Shown: positions 45,460 to 57,809 of the stretch, piece after piece
Position numbering within the stretch: the first letter of the stretch is position 1
Layout of the letters: the number at the start of each line of letters is the position of its first letter
Assembly: GCA_033026295.1 (NCBI GenBank)
Contig: CM065183.1
Location: 1,736,001 to 1,800,000, forward strand
DNA: 64,000 bases
From: Channa striata
Lineage: Eukaryota; Chordata; Actinopteri; Anabantiformes; Channidae
Reading direction: 5' to 3'
Notes under the pieces: model-generated
Told to the model about the DNA's origin: nothing
Database searches by the model: none
Seen by the model: the letters and a program-made list of their open reading frames with translations, nothing else
Program-made: the position numbers and the translations under genes

Positions 45460-48400
45460 ACTGTTGGATGTTTTGCCATAATCTGTATGAATCCACAATC
45501 AATCCTTGACCGACACTCAATAAAACCACTTAAATAGGCTTAAAGGTTATAGAAGCATGTTGCAAAGGGTGAACTCTAACCTGGCCACGTGGGTTGATAT
45601 TAAAGAATATATAATTGGTTAATTGACATGATTTTTTTATTGACCGGTTCTTTGTGCTTTTTGAAAAGTTTCGCCGTCTGAAGTTAGCAGGACATTTCCC
45701 TGAGTAAAGTGGGATTATGATTATTATGTTTGCTGTGTTCAATTAAATCAGCTGCATATTACAAAGGAATGATACAAAATGATCAGACAGACCTTTACAC
45801 ACAGCTGATGGAGCTTGAGCTTTTTTAGATTCAAATGATAGAGAGATAGAGGATTGAGATGGGGCCCAAGCTCTTCTAGGCGGGTGCAGAGGTCTCTGCC
45901 CCTCACTTCCATTCTTTCTTCTACTGGTTCCCACAGGCTGGAGTCCCACCCCCCGAAAACACTGTACATCAGTAAATTAGATCAGAACCACAAACTACAA
46001 TTAGCTTTGTGTGACTCACTGAATAAGTCATAATGTCCTCATTGCTCATCGATTTGCATGTGGATACGCTTTTTTTAAAATAATGTATAAAATAGATATG
46101 TGTTATTTCCAACTATGGCTTCAGTTCAGTATACATCACACCATCACACATTTAATAAGTACGGATGGAAGAGAAAGGCTCCCGGTCGTGCACTAGAGCC
46201 TAGGAATTTCTGAAAGCTGTTAATGATGTTTACAGATGCCAAAGTAGCTGCAGAGCCATAATATCTAAATATTTTCCGGTCAGACCATTAATGCTCAATC
46301 ATTAATGCTTCAATTACATTTTTGTTTAGGTAGAACAGAAAATTAAGGATAAACAGCTAGGATGTAAATCATGTTCCTACTTAGTCTAATTTACTGGCAT
46401 CTAATTTATTTATATATTTTTTTATTTAATGAGAGCTTTGAGATATAACAAGTGTTGAAACAGAAACTTTATTCAGTGCTTTAAGGATATAACTGCTATA
46501 GGGATTCACTGTCCTGGCCGTGGTTACTTCAACATGTCGACAGAAGGTGCTCAGAACCTGCTGAGACTGATTAGTAGACAACCACAGCCACATCCATCTC
46601 TTGGCTTTCATCATTTTATTCAAAATTAATAGATATTTGAAATCTATATTCTATATCTAATCTATATCTAGATATTATTTTTGTGTTAGTTTAGTGTTTG
46701 GTTTGGAAAGGTTTGTAAAGCAAACCTTTCGTGTTTGGTTTGGTATGTCCCCTTGTGTCTTGTTGAGTCCAGCCAGTATGTTTAGTTTGTGTCTGATGTT
46801 CTTTTGACCTCTTGTATAAACCCAATTATTCACTGCATTCTTTTTTAAAACTGAAATTCTGTTTTCCCTTTGTTTAACTGCTTGGTCGCTAACCTGCTGT
46901 TTGATCGTTTATTATGCGCTTGGGTAAGGACATTGTTTAGTTTCAGACAGATATTGAATGAGAAATGATCCTTGTCCAAGCTCTGATCAGGAGGTTCATA
47001 AACGTCTGCTCTCCTCTCAGGAAAGTGATAGAGGGTTATTTGAGGAGAGCCTTGATGACTCTCGCTCAGAGCTCTGAGGTTTTAGGGAGTGTCCCATCAA
47101 AAACGCGTGGAGTGAGGAGAATGTCTACGGTAAAAGCACTGGTATTAACACTAATAATGGTGTAGGAATCAGTCCCTCCACACAAACCCTGAACCTTGCA
47201 AGAAGGAAAAAATTAAGGTGGTGGCTAACTGTTATCAGCCCCATAGATGTGGGCCAAAAAGTATTTCTGGACATTCTTGGCTCATTGGGTTATTATGATG
47301 GGTTATAATGCATGTCACAAAAACAGGAGGGTAGGGGTTAGTATGGATTTACTGCAGCTTGACTTCAAATGCTTGACTGCAAACGCTGTTGTGTTTTTGC
47401 ATCCAAGTTAATTATGGCTTTTTTATATTGGATGCAGTGCAGTTTTCAGATCAGTGTCAAGTAATGTCAAGCCTTTTTTGTAGTTACTCAATTTGTACTC
47501 AAATTAGAATTTTGGACAATGTCAGAAATTAGACGATCATAATGAAACCAGCATCCCAACTTGTGAAGTTAACCTGGCCACAGATCTGCATTCTCCTCCC
47601 GTTGTATCTTTTTTCTTTAAGTTTTGCTTACATCTGCAGCTCTGCACATATAAAAGGACCAATAGCATTTTTTTACTGACTTGTGTTGTAGCCTATCATT
47701 GGCTAGTTGTTATTGTCCAGTCTACATCATCTGGCGGCCTGTGGACCACATAAACCCGCGGAACATTCCTTTGTTCTTGATTTGTCTACAGCGTGTTGCC
47801 GTTCAGATTAAGCTCTTTAATCATCAATGTTCAACGATAAAAACCATTTTATTTCGATTATATGATTTTGAAACTTTAAAATGACAAACAGGTTAAAAAC
47901 ATGGGACCAGTTTTTCACATCCTGCACTGCAAGTTTCGCTTTTGCTAGGAAGTGCTCAGTACTGTCCAAAATAAGGAAGGGACAGCATTTTTGCGGGTTT
48001 GCATCAGTGCAGAGAAAAATGTCATTATTAATGATGAGTACAACTGCAGAGTAATGACAGACACAATAATGTAAACCATCAAATGCTGTCCCCTCCCCCC
48101 CACAGACATGAGTCTTTCAGCGTCCATAACAAAGTGGCCTTTTACCACCCGTCGCCATAACAACACTTCTCTTTCACTCGCCACAAAATGCCATCTCTTT
48201 GCTCATTCACGCTGGAAGTGTGTCTTTGAGAGTCATTCTGAGGTTTTATTATAAGAAGATAATAGATACATGGTATATGATCCGGTGTGAGAACTGTACA
48301 TATGCAGGCCGGACATGACTTGGATCATACAATGAACTACATAAAAACGTTGCGTGTGAACTGTGCTGGCTTTTTTGATCACATCAGGAGGAATTAGCAA

Positions 48401-49260
48401 AGGACAATATTAGTCTCTCCCTATAAAAGAGGACACAGTGTGAATGGCATAACAAGTCCACACTGTATAAAGACGGGGCCAGGCAGCTTCTTTCAGCAAT
48501 GTTCTGAGGGTGGTGCACACATTTAGTCCATAGCTTTTTAATGCTGTTGTCATTATTATTTTTACAATCTTTTTAGGAAGCAAACAATCAAATGTTCAAT
48601 GTGCAAGAGCTGTTGGCATCTAGCAGTGAAATTGCAAATTTGAAGATCCCTAACTTTCCAAGACTTAGGGACTCTACATAGTCTTTAATGTGCCATATAT
48701 TTATCTGTGAGAAAAAAGAGAAGAAACCAGTTTGTATTGATTAAATTATTTTTTATTGAACCGTGTGATATGAAAAATACCAACAGAAAGGTGCAGATAC
48801 CTCTGTGTTTCATGCAGTCGACATAGGCTGCAGTTTTACTTGCCTGTTATCATCATCTTTGAAGCTGTGCAACAACATCAGTATTAACCACAAACAGGGG
48901 ACCTGCTCCCTGTGTAGTTTTTCACTGATGAAAACATATTTACCAATGATATATATTCTATTTCTGAAAAGACACATTTTACACAGTGCACCTTTAAAGC
49001 TGAATAAGCTGTCAGAGCAAGCACACGGCATTAACACACATTAAGTGTGTGTGTTTGTTATGAAAGGCGTAGTATTTAATTTCCAATTATCATCTCAGGT
49101 TATTCCGAGCTGCAGTCATGTCTGTGCATGCTGTCCTGTGTCTTAGCTCGTGGGAATCAAAGAGGACTCACATAAGCCTCTCCAGTCCATGTTGGTGTCC
49201 TTTAGGAGGCTGAATTAGTTCTTACAGACGTCTGAGGTTTTTAACGGATCCTCTGAACTT
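45460..49260. other. unassigned DNA
   Basis: No gene supported. A minus-strand frame at 45969-45748 lies beside splice-like signals but has no recognised domain. A stem-loop is at 46706-46730 and an AT-rich self-complementary run at 46630-46680. The rest is featureless. Confidence 0.35.
46694..46743. other. 10-bp stem-loop between 13-bp direct repeats
   Basis: GAAAGGTTTG (46706-46715) pairs perfectly with CAAACCTTTC (46721-46730) around TAAAG. The structure is bracketed by two exact copies of GTGTTTGGTTTGG (46694-46706 and 46731-46743). This arrangement resembles a very small insertion with a target duplication, but the arms partly repeat the flanks, so slippage is an alternative. Confidence 0.75.
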
Positions 49261-49261
49261 C

Positions 49262-49312
49262 CCTGTCGAATTTGCATGTTCTCCCAGTGTTTGTGTAGGT
49301 TTCCTCTAACAC
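49262..49312 (+). repeat. SINE core fragment
   Basis: GAATTTGCATGTTCTCCCAG followed by TGTTTGTGTAGGTTTCCTCT is a decayed form of the GAGTTTGCATGTTCTCCCTGTG...GGGTTTCCTCCGGG core found in several fish SINE families. Head and tail are not recognised. Confidence 0.5.
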
Positions 49313-49954
49313 TAAAAAACAGGAACCAGATCAGGTTGGATCATATTGGCAGCCGCTCAGGACTAACCCTCCATCTGATCATCTGACGCAATTTTGTTGT
49401 TCACCTTGTGCCTACAATCAAAACATAAAGCACAGTTTAGATCCAGAGCAGGTTAGGCCTGGCACACACTAGTTACCAAGGCGATCTAAGCCGAATCAAA
49501 AATAAACCAGTGACAACAGCAGTGGCAACGACACACAGCTCACGGAGACAATTAAGGCCGGCATATGTGAAACCCTTAGTGCCAACGGTGTCAAAACTCA
49601 GCCATGACTGAGTCTAATCTGAACACAGATGTGATGTCAGCATATTTTTAGATTTGGTGTGACTTCCACAACACAGTTCCTTGGTTGTTACTTTTCCTCC
49701 CTCTAAACTTCAGCTCAAGTGATTGTTCAAATGTCCAATAAACTTGCTTTCACTGGAAAAAGCCACTTTCTACTTTAATTCAACACATTTTAAAGTTTTC
49801 TAGAAGGTCAGTGTGTCTGACTACATTATCAGTGTACTGTACACACTACACTTTTGTCATCATTAAAACAACAAAATGACAACAAAGGACTTGAACTGAA
49901 GTCTGTAGTGTGTCAGCCCTGCGCTTTGTCTGCTTGTCACCCACATCAAACAAC
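49313..49954. other. unassigned DNA
   Basis: Flank of the pogo-like element with nothing named. Confidence 0.4.
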
Positions 49955-50754
49955 TACCGTATTTTCCGGACCATAAGCCGCTACTTTTTTCCGACGTTTT
50001 GAACCATGCGGCTTTAACAGAGATGCGGCTTTTCTATGATTTTTTCTGCAGCCCTCAGATGGGCGCTGTAGATGGAAGTCAGTGCAAAAAAAAAGCGCAA
50101 GCTTTTATTCTTAGCGCATGCAACCCAAGACGCACAACAGCAAAATACGGTAATATTTTTACACCCTCACCCCTTCATAATGGAAAACACGCGAAGAAAT
50201 TCCTATGATGCAGCTTTTAATTTGAAGCCATCGATCTGGCTATCCGTGAAGGAAATCGAGTGTGACAGTGGTTTCAATGCTCAGGAGGAAGATCAATAGC
50301 GATTTGTGGTTTCAGTGCACGGGAGAATGAAGCGACTTTAATAGTACTGCTGTGTATGAATAAAGACTTATGGTACAAAATCTTTTGTTGAGCGCAGCAA
50401 CTCCTGCGTAATTCGTGAAGAATAAGACACGTCTTCTCCTTTGGCTATGGAACAAGCCGTTTATTTATAACAAGGACGTTTTTGTCGGCTCTGTACATTC
50501 GACATGTGTTATACCAGCCACACATACACGTAAACGCACTCTTTACCGTAATGCCGGTAAAACAGCGCACAGAACATCCTCATGCCTACTGTGAACAATG
50601 AGTAGGAGCGCATACAACAGATATTATTTCTCAGCCTGGATATTGGCGGCTTATAGTCCGATGCGGTTTATATGTGACAAAATATATATTTCTTTTAAAT
50701 TTTAGCGGGTGCGGCCTAAATTTAGGTGCGCTCTATAGTCCAGAATTTACGGTA
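49955..50754 (+). mobile_element. pogo-like (Tc1/mariner superfamily) DNA transposon, internally deleted
   Basis: The left end CCGTATTTTCCGGACCATAA and the right end, read inversely, CCGTAAATTCTGGACTATAG form imperfect terminal inverted repeats. Each is bordered by TA (49955-49956 and 50753-50754), the target duplication of this superfamily. The 800-bp element carries only a remnant of an N-terminal transposase frame (see next entry) and no DDE domain. It could move only if a transposase were supplied in trans. Subterminal GGCTTATAGTCCGATGCGG (about 50648) repeats the end motif internally. Confidence 0.8.
50180..50299 (+). pseudogene. pogo-like transposase N-terminus, Brinker-type DNA-binding remnant
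   Basis: From the ATG at 50180 the frame reads MENTRRNSYDAAFNLK. The similarity then continues in the next frame as IDLAIREGNR (50231-50260), so one base has been lost around 50227. The pattern RR.SYDAAFKLK.ID.A...GNR.AA is the start of the Brinker-like helix-turn-helix domain used by some pogo-lineage transposases. A stop follows soon after, and the rest of the domain and the catalytic region are gone. Confidence 0.6.
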
Positions 50755-51885
50755 CATTATTAGGATACGAGGAATCGTAACACAATAGTGGCCGTACAGT
50801 ATTTACAAAGAATTACATAAGCTGTGGATTATTTTACTTATCGACAGAATAAACACTGGCTTTAAGGGAAACTAAGTGTTCCTGGACATTTAACAGGAGT
50901 GTTTCGTCAGGATAAGTGAGTAGAGCAGATGATGAATGTCCCAATGTGAAAATGTTGATCTCCAGTGTAAAGCAAAACAATAGAGGAAATAAAATGTAGT
51001 TATCTGGCCTCATAATGATACATTACAAATATATGAAAATGTAAATATTTAGATGCTGCAGTGTGAAGAAAGAGGATTTTTTTTTTTCCAGAATAAGAGG
51101 TTGTTGGAGTAATGGTTCATTTTGTGGGTTTTTCATTTCTAAGAAATAGCAATAGGTTACTGGCCCAAGTTCGTCCTAAGTGCAAGTCTTGGACAACCAT
51201 TAATCACTTCTGAGTCATGAGAGCAAAAGATGAACAACAGTGTTGGACTCCCAATTTGTGTGTGTGTGTGTGTTTGTGTGTGTATTGCTTTGTGGCTGTC
51301 AGATTAGATGTCAGTGACAGTTGGTGGGAATAGTCTCTAACATTCCATTATTTTGACTAATACACATAAAATATTTAGAGCATCGTATTTGGGAGATTAT
51401 GTGCAGAATCTTTGAAATGGTGGATTAATGCCGAGGGAAACAAGTGGCAGGAGCTCTTGCCACTTCATAAATGTACTGTATGATGGAAGTTGCAAAAATC
51501 ATGTACCATTCTCGAGTGTCGCGTTGCCTGTAAATGCTGATGATATCACTGGGGGAAAGCACAGAATCAAGCTGCTGTTTTCTTCTGTATGGAGCTACAG
51601 AACAGCCTTACATGGCCTGTTTTAAAGAGCAATGGCAGAACCTGGCTTTGACAAATCCATGTCACTTGACTCTTGTAATGCACACTTCCATTTCCACTTA
51701 AGAGACTGCTTGTTCACCAGTGCATCCATCAGAGTACCCAGGGGTGTTACCCAAGCTGAGACAATAGCGTCAGAAACAAGCCTAAGGGCTGTTATTGGAC
51801 CCTCATGTGGCTTGGAATGGATGGGGTGTGACCAGCTGAGAACCTCGGTTGACACAAACAATAACATCACGTATCGACATGCCGA
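50755..51885. other. unassigned DNA
   Basis: It contains a GT microsatellite (about 51257-51285). Open frames at 51428-51892 are unrecognised; they lie immediately left of the CpG-rich block. Confidence 0.4.
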
Positions 51886-51889
51886 CACT

Positions 51890-52090
51890 TGAGGCCGATG
51901 ACAGCTCCCGCGTTAGCTCCCCGCATTCCTGCGACCTGCTATTGGCGGTAACGTCATGCGCGCCTCTGAGCCGGATCTGAGCAGGTGTTGTATTGAATGC
52001 AGCTCTCAGAGCAGCTCGATGACACAGTCGGGGACTCCGGCGCACTTCGAATAAACAGCTGAAATAGCTCCTACACTTTGGAGAACGTCT
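51890..52090. promoter_or_regulatory. candidate CpG-rich promoter
   Basis: About 200 bp with clear CpG enrichment over the flanks. It includes an inverted CCAAT box (ATTGG, 51941-51945) and, 3 bases later, TAACGTCA (51949-51956), which read on the minus strand is TGACGTTA, a near-CRE site. GCGCGC (51958-51963) follows directly. There is no TATA box. This CCAAT/CRE/GC combination is typical of vertebrate TATA-less promoters. Direction is not decided: the CCAAT orientation slightly favours transcription to the left. Confidence 0.4.
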
Positions 52091-53265
52091 CGCGCTTCAG
52101 TTTACTTTCTTTCTCATATTAGATGTATGAGAGCTTAAACTGATAATGGCACAAGTTTTGTTTTTGAAGATTCTCAAGATGGTTGGAAGCATTGACAAGG
52201 ACCTCTGAGAGTCAGAGTACCTGCTCAAACACCACTTGTGGCATATCATTCACATCCTCTTTAGACACTGGTAAAAAGTTGATTTGAGGAGGAATTTTGG
52301 GCGATTGTTTGAAAGTCAGTCTCATTTTATGGTTTATAATTTCATATATTAAAAGAAATGTTAATGCACATACTGTACTGTGTTATGCTATAAGAGCTGA
52401 AAGTGATTATGGAGAGAAATTCATGTGAAAAAGAATTGTTCATTTTGGAGGCTGTGGAAATGGAATATTCACTGCACTCTTTGATATTTTGCCGGAATTT
52501 TAACATGAAATTACAGGATCTGCTCTGTACCAGAGAACGATATTTGGCAGGATTAGGATGGAGCCAGAGGCCTCCCCAGGGTGAGGCAAAATAGATACTG
52601 AGTAAGGTATATCTGAGCCAAAAATAGTTTTTCGTCTGAATCATAAGTCCTTCCCAGCACACAGACATGAATCCTTCAGTGTGAGATGATCATATCTGAT
52701 CTATAGAAACAAGCAGCAGCGCTTACTGTACCTCCACATCAGTGGGTTGTCGGAAGTTTTTGCTAAAGTAAATCGACTGATATCTGTCGATCTGACAACA
52801 GCTATGATCCGATTTTAATTGATACCTCACGCAAGGTTTTATGTTTTGGAAGGAACATATTTATAATTACAGATTCAACCGTTTAGGAACATTTATTTTT
52901 CAATTACAGCCTTTAAAACCTGGTTGTGTGTGTTGCAGAACTGTAAGAAAGTATATTTCTGGCTCTCTCCCTTGTAATGAAGACTGGCTCTAATGCAGTA
53001 ATGGAGATGTTTCACTGCTAAAATTATGCACTTTTGTCAGAATTCATACACATCCACAGGTGCCATCACTGCAAACTATAATATCTAAATGCATTAGCAG
53101 CGCAAGCAGTGAAAAAAATGACATAATACTACTGAATAGCTTTAGAAACAGATTACCTTCTGTTTTTTCTTTAACTCTCTAACACACACACAAACACACC
53201 CACAGACTAACACATATTACTTCAGTCTCAACAATATTTTTGAAATCTTTCATTTTAAAGATTCA
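52091..53265. other. unassigned DNA
   Basis: No exon recognised. A minus-strand 108-codon frame (52342-52668) has no recognisable motif. A CA-rich run lies at 53183-53205. Confidence 0.4.
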
Positions 53266-53460
53266 AGATTCAAAGAACTTTATTCATTCCTAGTGGGAAA
53301 TTGCTTTTCTTGTTAGAGTTCTCTTTTCTGAAGTAAAAAGAAAAATTGTGGAGAACTGTAGCAGAACAAAAACTGAAACAATTTGAAAAAATTCATATGA
53401 GTTTAAAAAAAAAGAAATCCAGAGATATGATTATGATTATGATTATTATAATCAAACGTT
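53265..53460. repeat. decayed repeat start and GATTAT microsatellite
   Basis: GATTCAAAGAACTTTATTCA (53268-53287) resembles the start of a dispersed fish repeat (TTCAAAGAACTTTATTGTCATT type). A short (GATTAT)n microsatellite occupies about 53425-53450. Confidence 0.45.
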
Positions 53461-53539
53461 GGACGTGGGGATGTGATGATCAACAGTACAATTTACAGAC
53501 ATTAGAAAATACAGTTATAAAGGAAGAAAAGGACACTAG

Positions 53540-53765
53540 GGCTTGTCCAAGACTGAGATGAGTTTAGACTTCATCCATCTCTGAGCCACGGCATGTAGAG
53601 GGTCCAGCTCTGTGCCCTGAACAGAGACAGCCCTGCTGATGATTTGTCTGCTTGGTTTGTGTCCACCACCCTCATGTTGCTGCACCAGTGGAGCACGCCA
53701 GAGAAGATGGCCGTGGCTACCACAGAGACCAGCAGAAAATACAGCCAGCGTTGGGCTTTTTTGTC
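53540..53765 (-). pseudogene. LINE reverse-transcriptase C-terminal scrap
   Basis: The minus strand reads VVATAIFSGVLHWCSNMRVVDTN-type sequence (about 53735-53665). After a frame change it reads GTELDPLHAVAQRWMKSKL followed by a phrase like ISVLDKP (about 53620-53545). The pattern SVV.SAI.F.V.CWG...R..D.N then G.ELDP.EAV.ERR...KL..ILDN is the C-terminal tail of a common fish LINE reverse transcriptase (Rex1-like or a relative; clade not settled). Catalytic motifs would lie farther right and are not seen. Confidence 0.5.
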
Positions 53766-53769
53766 GAGT

Positions 53770-56700
53770 GCCCTTTATTTGTCCTAGTGTCTTGTTTGAC
53801 TGGTACTTTGTGACGAAAGAAAATCACTTAAAACAAAGATGAACAAAAAAGGGCCAAATAAAGCAAAATGAAAAATACAGATTAAACTAACAGCATCCAG
53901 AGGTAAAAATCCTTGCACTTTGAGTTTCTGCTGGGAGTTTATTAGGGAGGGTGGTCCTTGCTGGGTAATCCCACTCATCCACCAGGACACCACATTCATC
54001 TGGAGCTGCTCCCTCTGCAGATCGCTGCTGACCACACGCCTCCTCTGTTACCAGCTGCTATGACTCGCATGCACACACACACACGCACACACACATGCAC
54101 ACACACAGAACTCTTATCTTTGAGGTAATGGGGGAACAGTTTAAACAAGCACAGACATTAACTGTAGCCTGGGCCCATCCTGCCCAGTCACAACAGGCCG
54201 ACAGGAGGTAGTCTGTCCAGGAGCGTTATTACTGATGTGGTCTTTCAGGCCCCTTCTACGCTGAGCGGAGCTGCTTATTTCTCAGCCTCCGCACTAGTCC
54301 ATGTGCCATCGGAAAGCTCTTACCCTTGTCTCGCGCCCATCTGTGTCCAACAGGAAAGTGCTAAGCCCCTTCTTGTCCCTCTGTGCTCTGAACTCCATAA
54401 TGCTGTTACATCTTGATTCTTCGGGCACCTCCCAGGCCTCAAATCTCTAAGCAGCAGTGTCCACACCTTCAGGCACTGGAAACGCTGGCTGTTCTTTTGG
54501 GTAAGGGCGTCACAGAGGATGTCTTTCACAACACATTGTCTATTTTTCACTTGCATTGACACATTTAGTATATGTTGGAGTGCATCACATGGGGGCCAGA
54601 GGTTTCGATCACCTATCTCCTCACCTGGCCCACAGAGATGCTCTTAGGTGTTTGAGAGTTTGGAGGTTTAGTGTCTGGGCTATTAATACGTGAACCTAGA
54701 GCAGCTGTGAACCACCTCTGCAGCCAGTGGCCGACCACGCACATTAAATAACTTCTTCATGTCTTCATGTACCGTGTTTTCTCTCCTCAGACTGGATGAT
54801 TTCATATTTGTTTAACAATATGAACAAGGAAGCTTGATTTTGGCATAATAAATCATGATATCATGTTATGATATGCCAGTTATTGTATGTAGAACTCCCA
54901 ACTGTTTTTCTTTTAAAGTGTTTCCCCTTAAACAGAGTCCTGGAACTGGGGAGTTTCTCCTCGTACAAATAAAATGGGAGTTGTCCAGTCCTGCCCTCCT
55001 GGTCTCTCAGCTGTCCTGAAAGTCCCTCACTTGTCCCTAGTTTTCATGTTGTCTGTCAGGTACTGTTCCCACTACAAGCAAAGACCTGGAAACTTAAAAC
55101 CACCTCTGATCTCTTCGCCTGGACCACATGGGGGGTGGACACACAGGCTGGCTGTGCAGGATGTAGAGGGACTGAGAGGAGCAAAGGGAGCTTTATGTTT
55201 TGGCAGAGGAAGAGAGCCAAGAGCTGAAGTGTTGATCTGCTGGAAGAGTTGGCTGAGCCTTAGCTCTTTTTCTGGTGCTCGCACAGTTTAGAGAGTTCGT
55301 CAGTGGAGGTGGAGGAAGTAGACAACAACGGCTCTACATCAGTCTGTCACCACTGGGAAGGTAATCAGCTGTTTTTCTTTTTAGTTTTCTTAGACTGATA
55401 GTTCAAAGAGCTCATGTCCTAAAAAAACAGATAAGTAAGAACAAAGCGTGTTGGAAAAAAATGAGCTACAGTGGATATTTCTGTTTAATTTCTTTACCTA
55501 CTGTCAGTTGTTGATTAATCACTGAAATTCCACTAATTGCAACATGTAAAAAAACATCTCATCTAGTACAAAATAGCTTGTTGGTTAATTGACTGGTCAT
55601 ATAGGAGATTTTTTAATCTCCAATTTAATTTGAGGTTTGGTGTTTTTTGTAGTGTCACTGAATTGTGAATTGTGTCGGTTTGAGTCCTGCTCATGGACAG
55701 TAATACACATGCATTTTTATATGACTTGTATCTATTTGCTGCATGAACTGATTGATAACTCAGTTTTTTAAGAAATGTGCGTAGTGATTATTTCTTTCCA
55801 GATGTAAACTGCACAACTGCACTGTTCTAACTGCTGTGGATCAGACCAATTATGTAAAGATTGTACGCTACAAAACCTTTCCACATTAATCCTCTTTTAG
55901 AGAATCGTTTGATCTTCACCCACTCCTGTTTCACTGAATATTCATTAGTATGGAACAGCATATTTTTCCTGTGTTTACTTTTATATTCCTGCCCCCAAAT
56001 CTGTTTAACCAATGAGGTAACCAGAACAATCTCATGTGACTTGCAGTGACGCATGTTGGTTCAGTTGTTGTTTTTTTTTTTTAGTTGCAAAAAAAACAAA
56101 CAAATGGAATAAAGAAGTAAATTTAAAACTCATTTGAACTTTTGGAAATGACCTACATAGTTCTATCACCAACTGTCTATTGCTTCTGATATATTATTTA
56201 AAGCTGTTAGATTTTGCCAAATTACCACACATATTACTGATTGTAGACCTACTGCTTCAACTATAGGCGTAAGGGTGACTAAATCGTTGGTCTGTCATTG
56301 GTGGAAGTGTTCATGAAAACATACAGTGATTATACGTCAGTGTTTGTTCTGCTTCCTCAAAGTGTCAAAGAAAAAGTGCATTTTTAGTTATTCAGGCCAC
56401 AGTGTAGCGGCTGCTGTGGTTAGGATTCGTACTGCAACATGTACGATGCTCACATTGAGTGGAACAGTTCTTCTTGTTTTAATCATAGCTCCTGGCAAAT
56501 TTGTTTGTGTTTAGGCTAGAAGGTGGCATCGCTTGTTTTACAAAGTGAATATTTTCATCAAACAGTCGACCTATTTCATGAGTTATATTTAATCATTCTT
56601 AGCGCTGTGCCCCTCAGTTGATCAAACATATGTATATTAGCACTTTGAATTCAGTGTGAGTTTGTCACTGAGACAATAGATGGAAGTAAAGATGTGTTCA

Positions 56701-57155
56701 CATGTTACTTCAGGGAACGAATGCCACTAATAACCGATATCAAACACTGTCAACACACAAACAGGAAAGCCTCCTGTTTGCTGCTGACAGTACAGAGAAC
56801 AACATCATTGTGTTGTGGAGTCTCTTGTGCTTTCAGAGATAGAAAGTGCTGTGTTTTTTTTCTTCTTTACCGTAGAAAAGGAGTATCCACGCAAGAAGAG
56901 GCCACACTCGTGGCTCAATCCTGCCAGCAGTGCTTCATCTAAGCCTGAACCAGGCACTTATATTTACAGACATTAATAACTGAATCAGTGTAGCAGGCTT
57001 GCTCAATGCCTAAAAATCATCTGCTTTTACTGCACTTTTTTAGAAATTAATTGCTTTGGAAATCATTTAGTTTGGAAAAAAGCCACAGCTTCCACACAAG
57101 GGTTAGACTGGATAAAAACAAAAAAAGTAGTTAAGTGTGTTCAATAATCTAGCCA
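53770..57155. other. unassigned DNA
   Basis: No exon or transposon recognised. A CA microsatellite lies at about 54069-54108 and a T-run at 56070-56083. Open frames at 54974-55291 and elsewhere show no recognisable domains. Confidence 0.4.
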
Positions 57156-57345
57156 CAGGGGTTTCAAGCCAGTAACTTCTGTGCCAAGGATAACTAGAGA
57201 GGGTTGCGTCAGGAAGGGCATCCAGCGTAAAATTTGCCAAGTACAACCACGCGAGTCATCCATACCACTTTCATATCGGATCGGTCGAGGCCCGGATAAC
57301 AACGACCGCCACCGGTGCTGTTAACCTACAGGGTGCTGGTGGAAA

Positions 57346-57809
57346 TTGGACTACTGTTGGTCGAAGAAGGAGAGGAGGCAGAGATTCTGGATTGAGTTTG
57401 ATGAGGTTGTAGAAAGTATCCCCAGAGGAGAGAGACTAGTTGTTGGAGCAGACTTCAATGGGCATGTTGGTGAGGGAAACAGAGGTGATGAGGAGGTGAT
57501 GGGCAGGTTTGGTGTAAAGGACAGGAATCCAGAAGGACAGATGGTTGTGGACTTTAGTAAGAGGATGGAATGGCTGTAGTCAACACTTACTTCCAGAAGA
57601 GAGTGGAACACAGAGTGACATACAAGAGTGGAGGTGGGAGTACACAGGTGGACAACATCCTATGTAGACGAGGTCATTTGAGAGAAGTTAGTGACTGTAA
57701 AGTGGTGGTGGGAGAGAGTGTAGCCAGACAGCACCGCATGGTGGTGTGTAAGATGACTCTGGTGGTCAGGAAGAAGAAGAGAGGAAAGACAGAAAAAAAG
57801 ACTAAGTGG
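57346..57809 (+). pseudogene. RTE-like LINE endonuclease, partial
   Basis: The first frame reads ERLVVGADFNGHVGEGNRG (about 57430-57486) and later EGQMVVDFSKRM, the GDFN-type and following block of an APE endonuclease. A frame change near 57570 continues VVNTYFQKRVEHRVTYKSGG, then TQVDNILCRR, and ends with VVGESVARQHRMVVCKM and a basic stretch. The N-terminal third of the domain, including the ETK/ETW-type motif, is missing through a deletion at about 57370. The frame is cut at 57809 by the L2 insertion. Confidence 0.75.

Noticed and set aside
45748..45969. Minus-strand frame with splice-like borders as a coding exon
   Set aside because: The acceptor lacks a convincing pyrimidine tract, the donor (AAG|GTCTGT) is weak, and the peptide is not recognised.
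51632..51892. 86-codon frame beside the CpG-rich block as a small protein
   Set aside because: The opposite strand is also open, there is no known domain, and no start or splice evidence beyond proximity.
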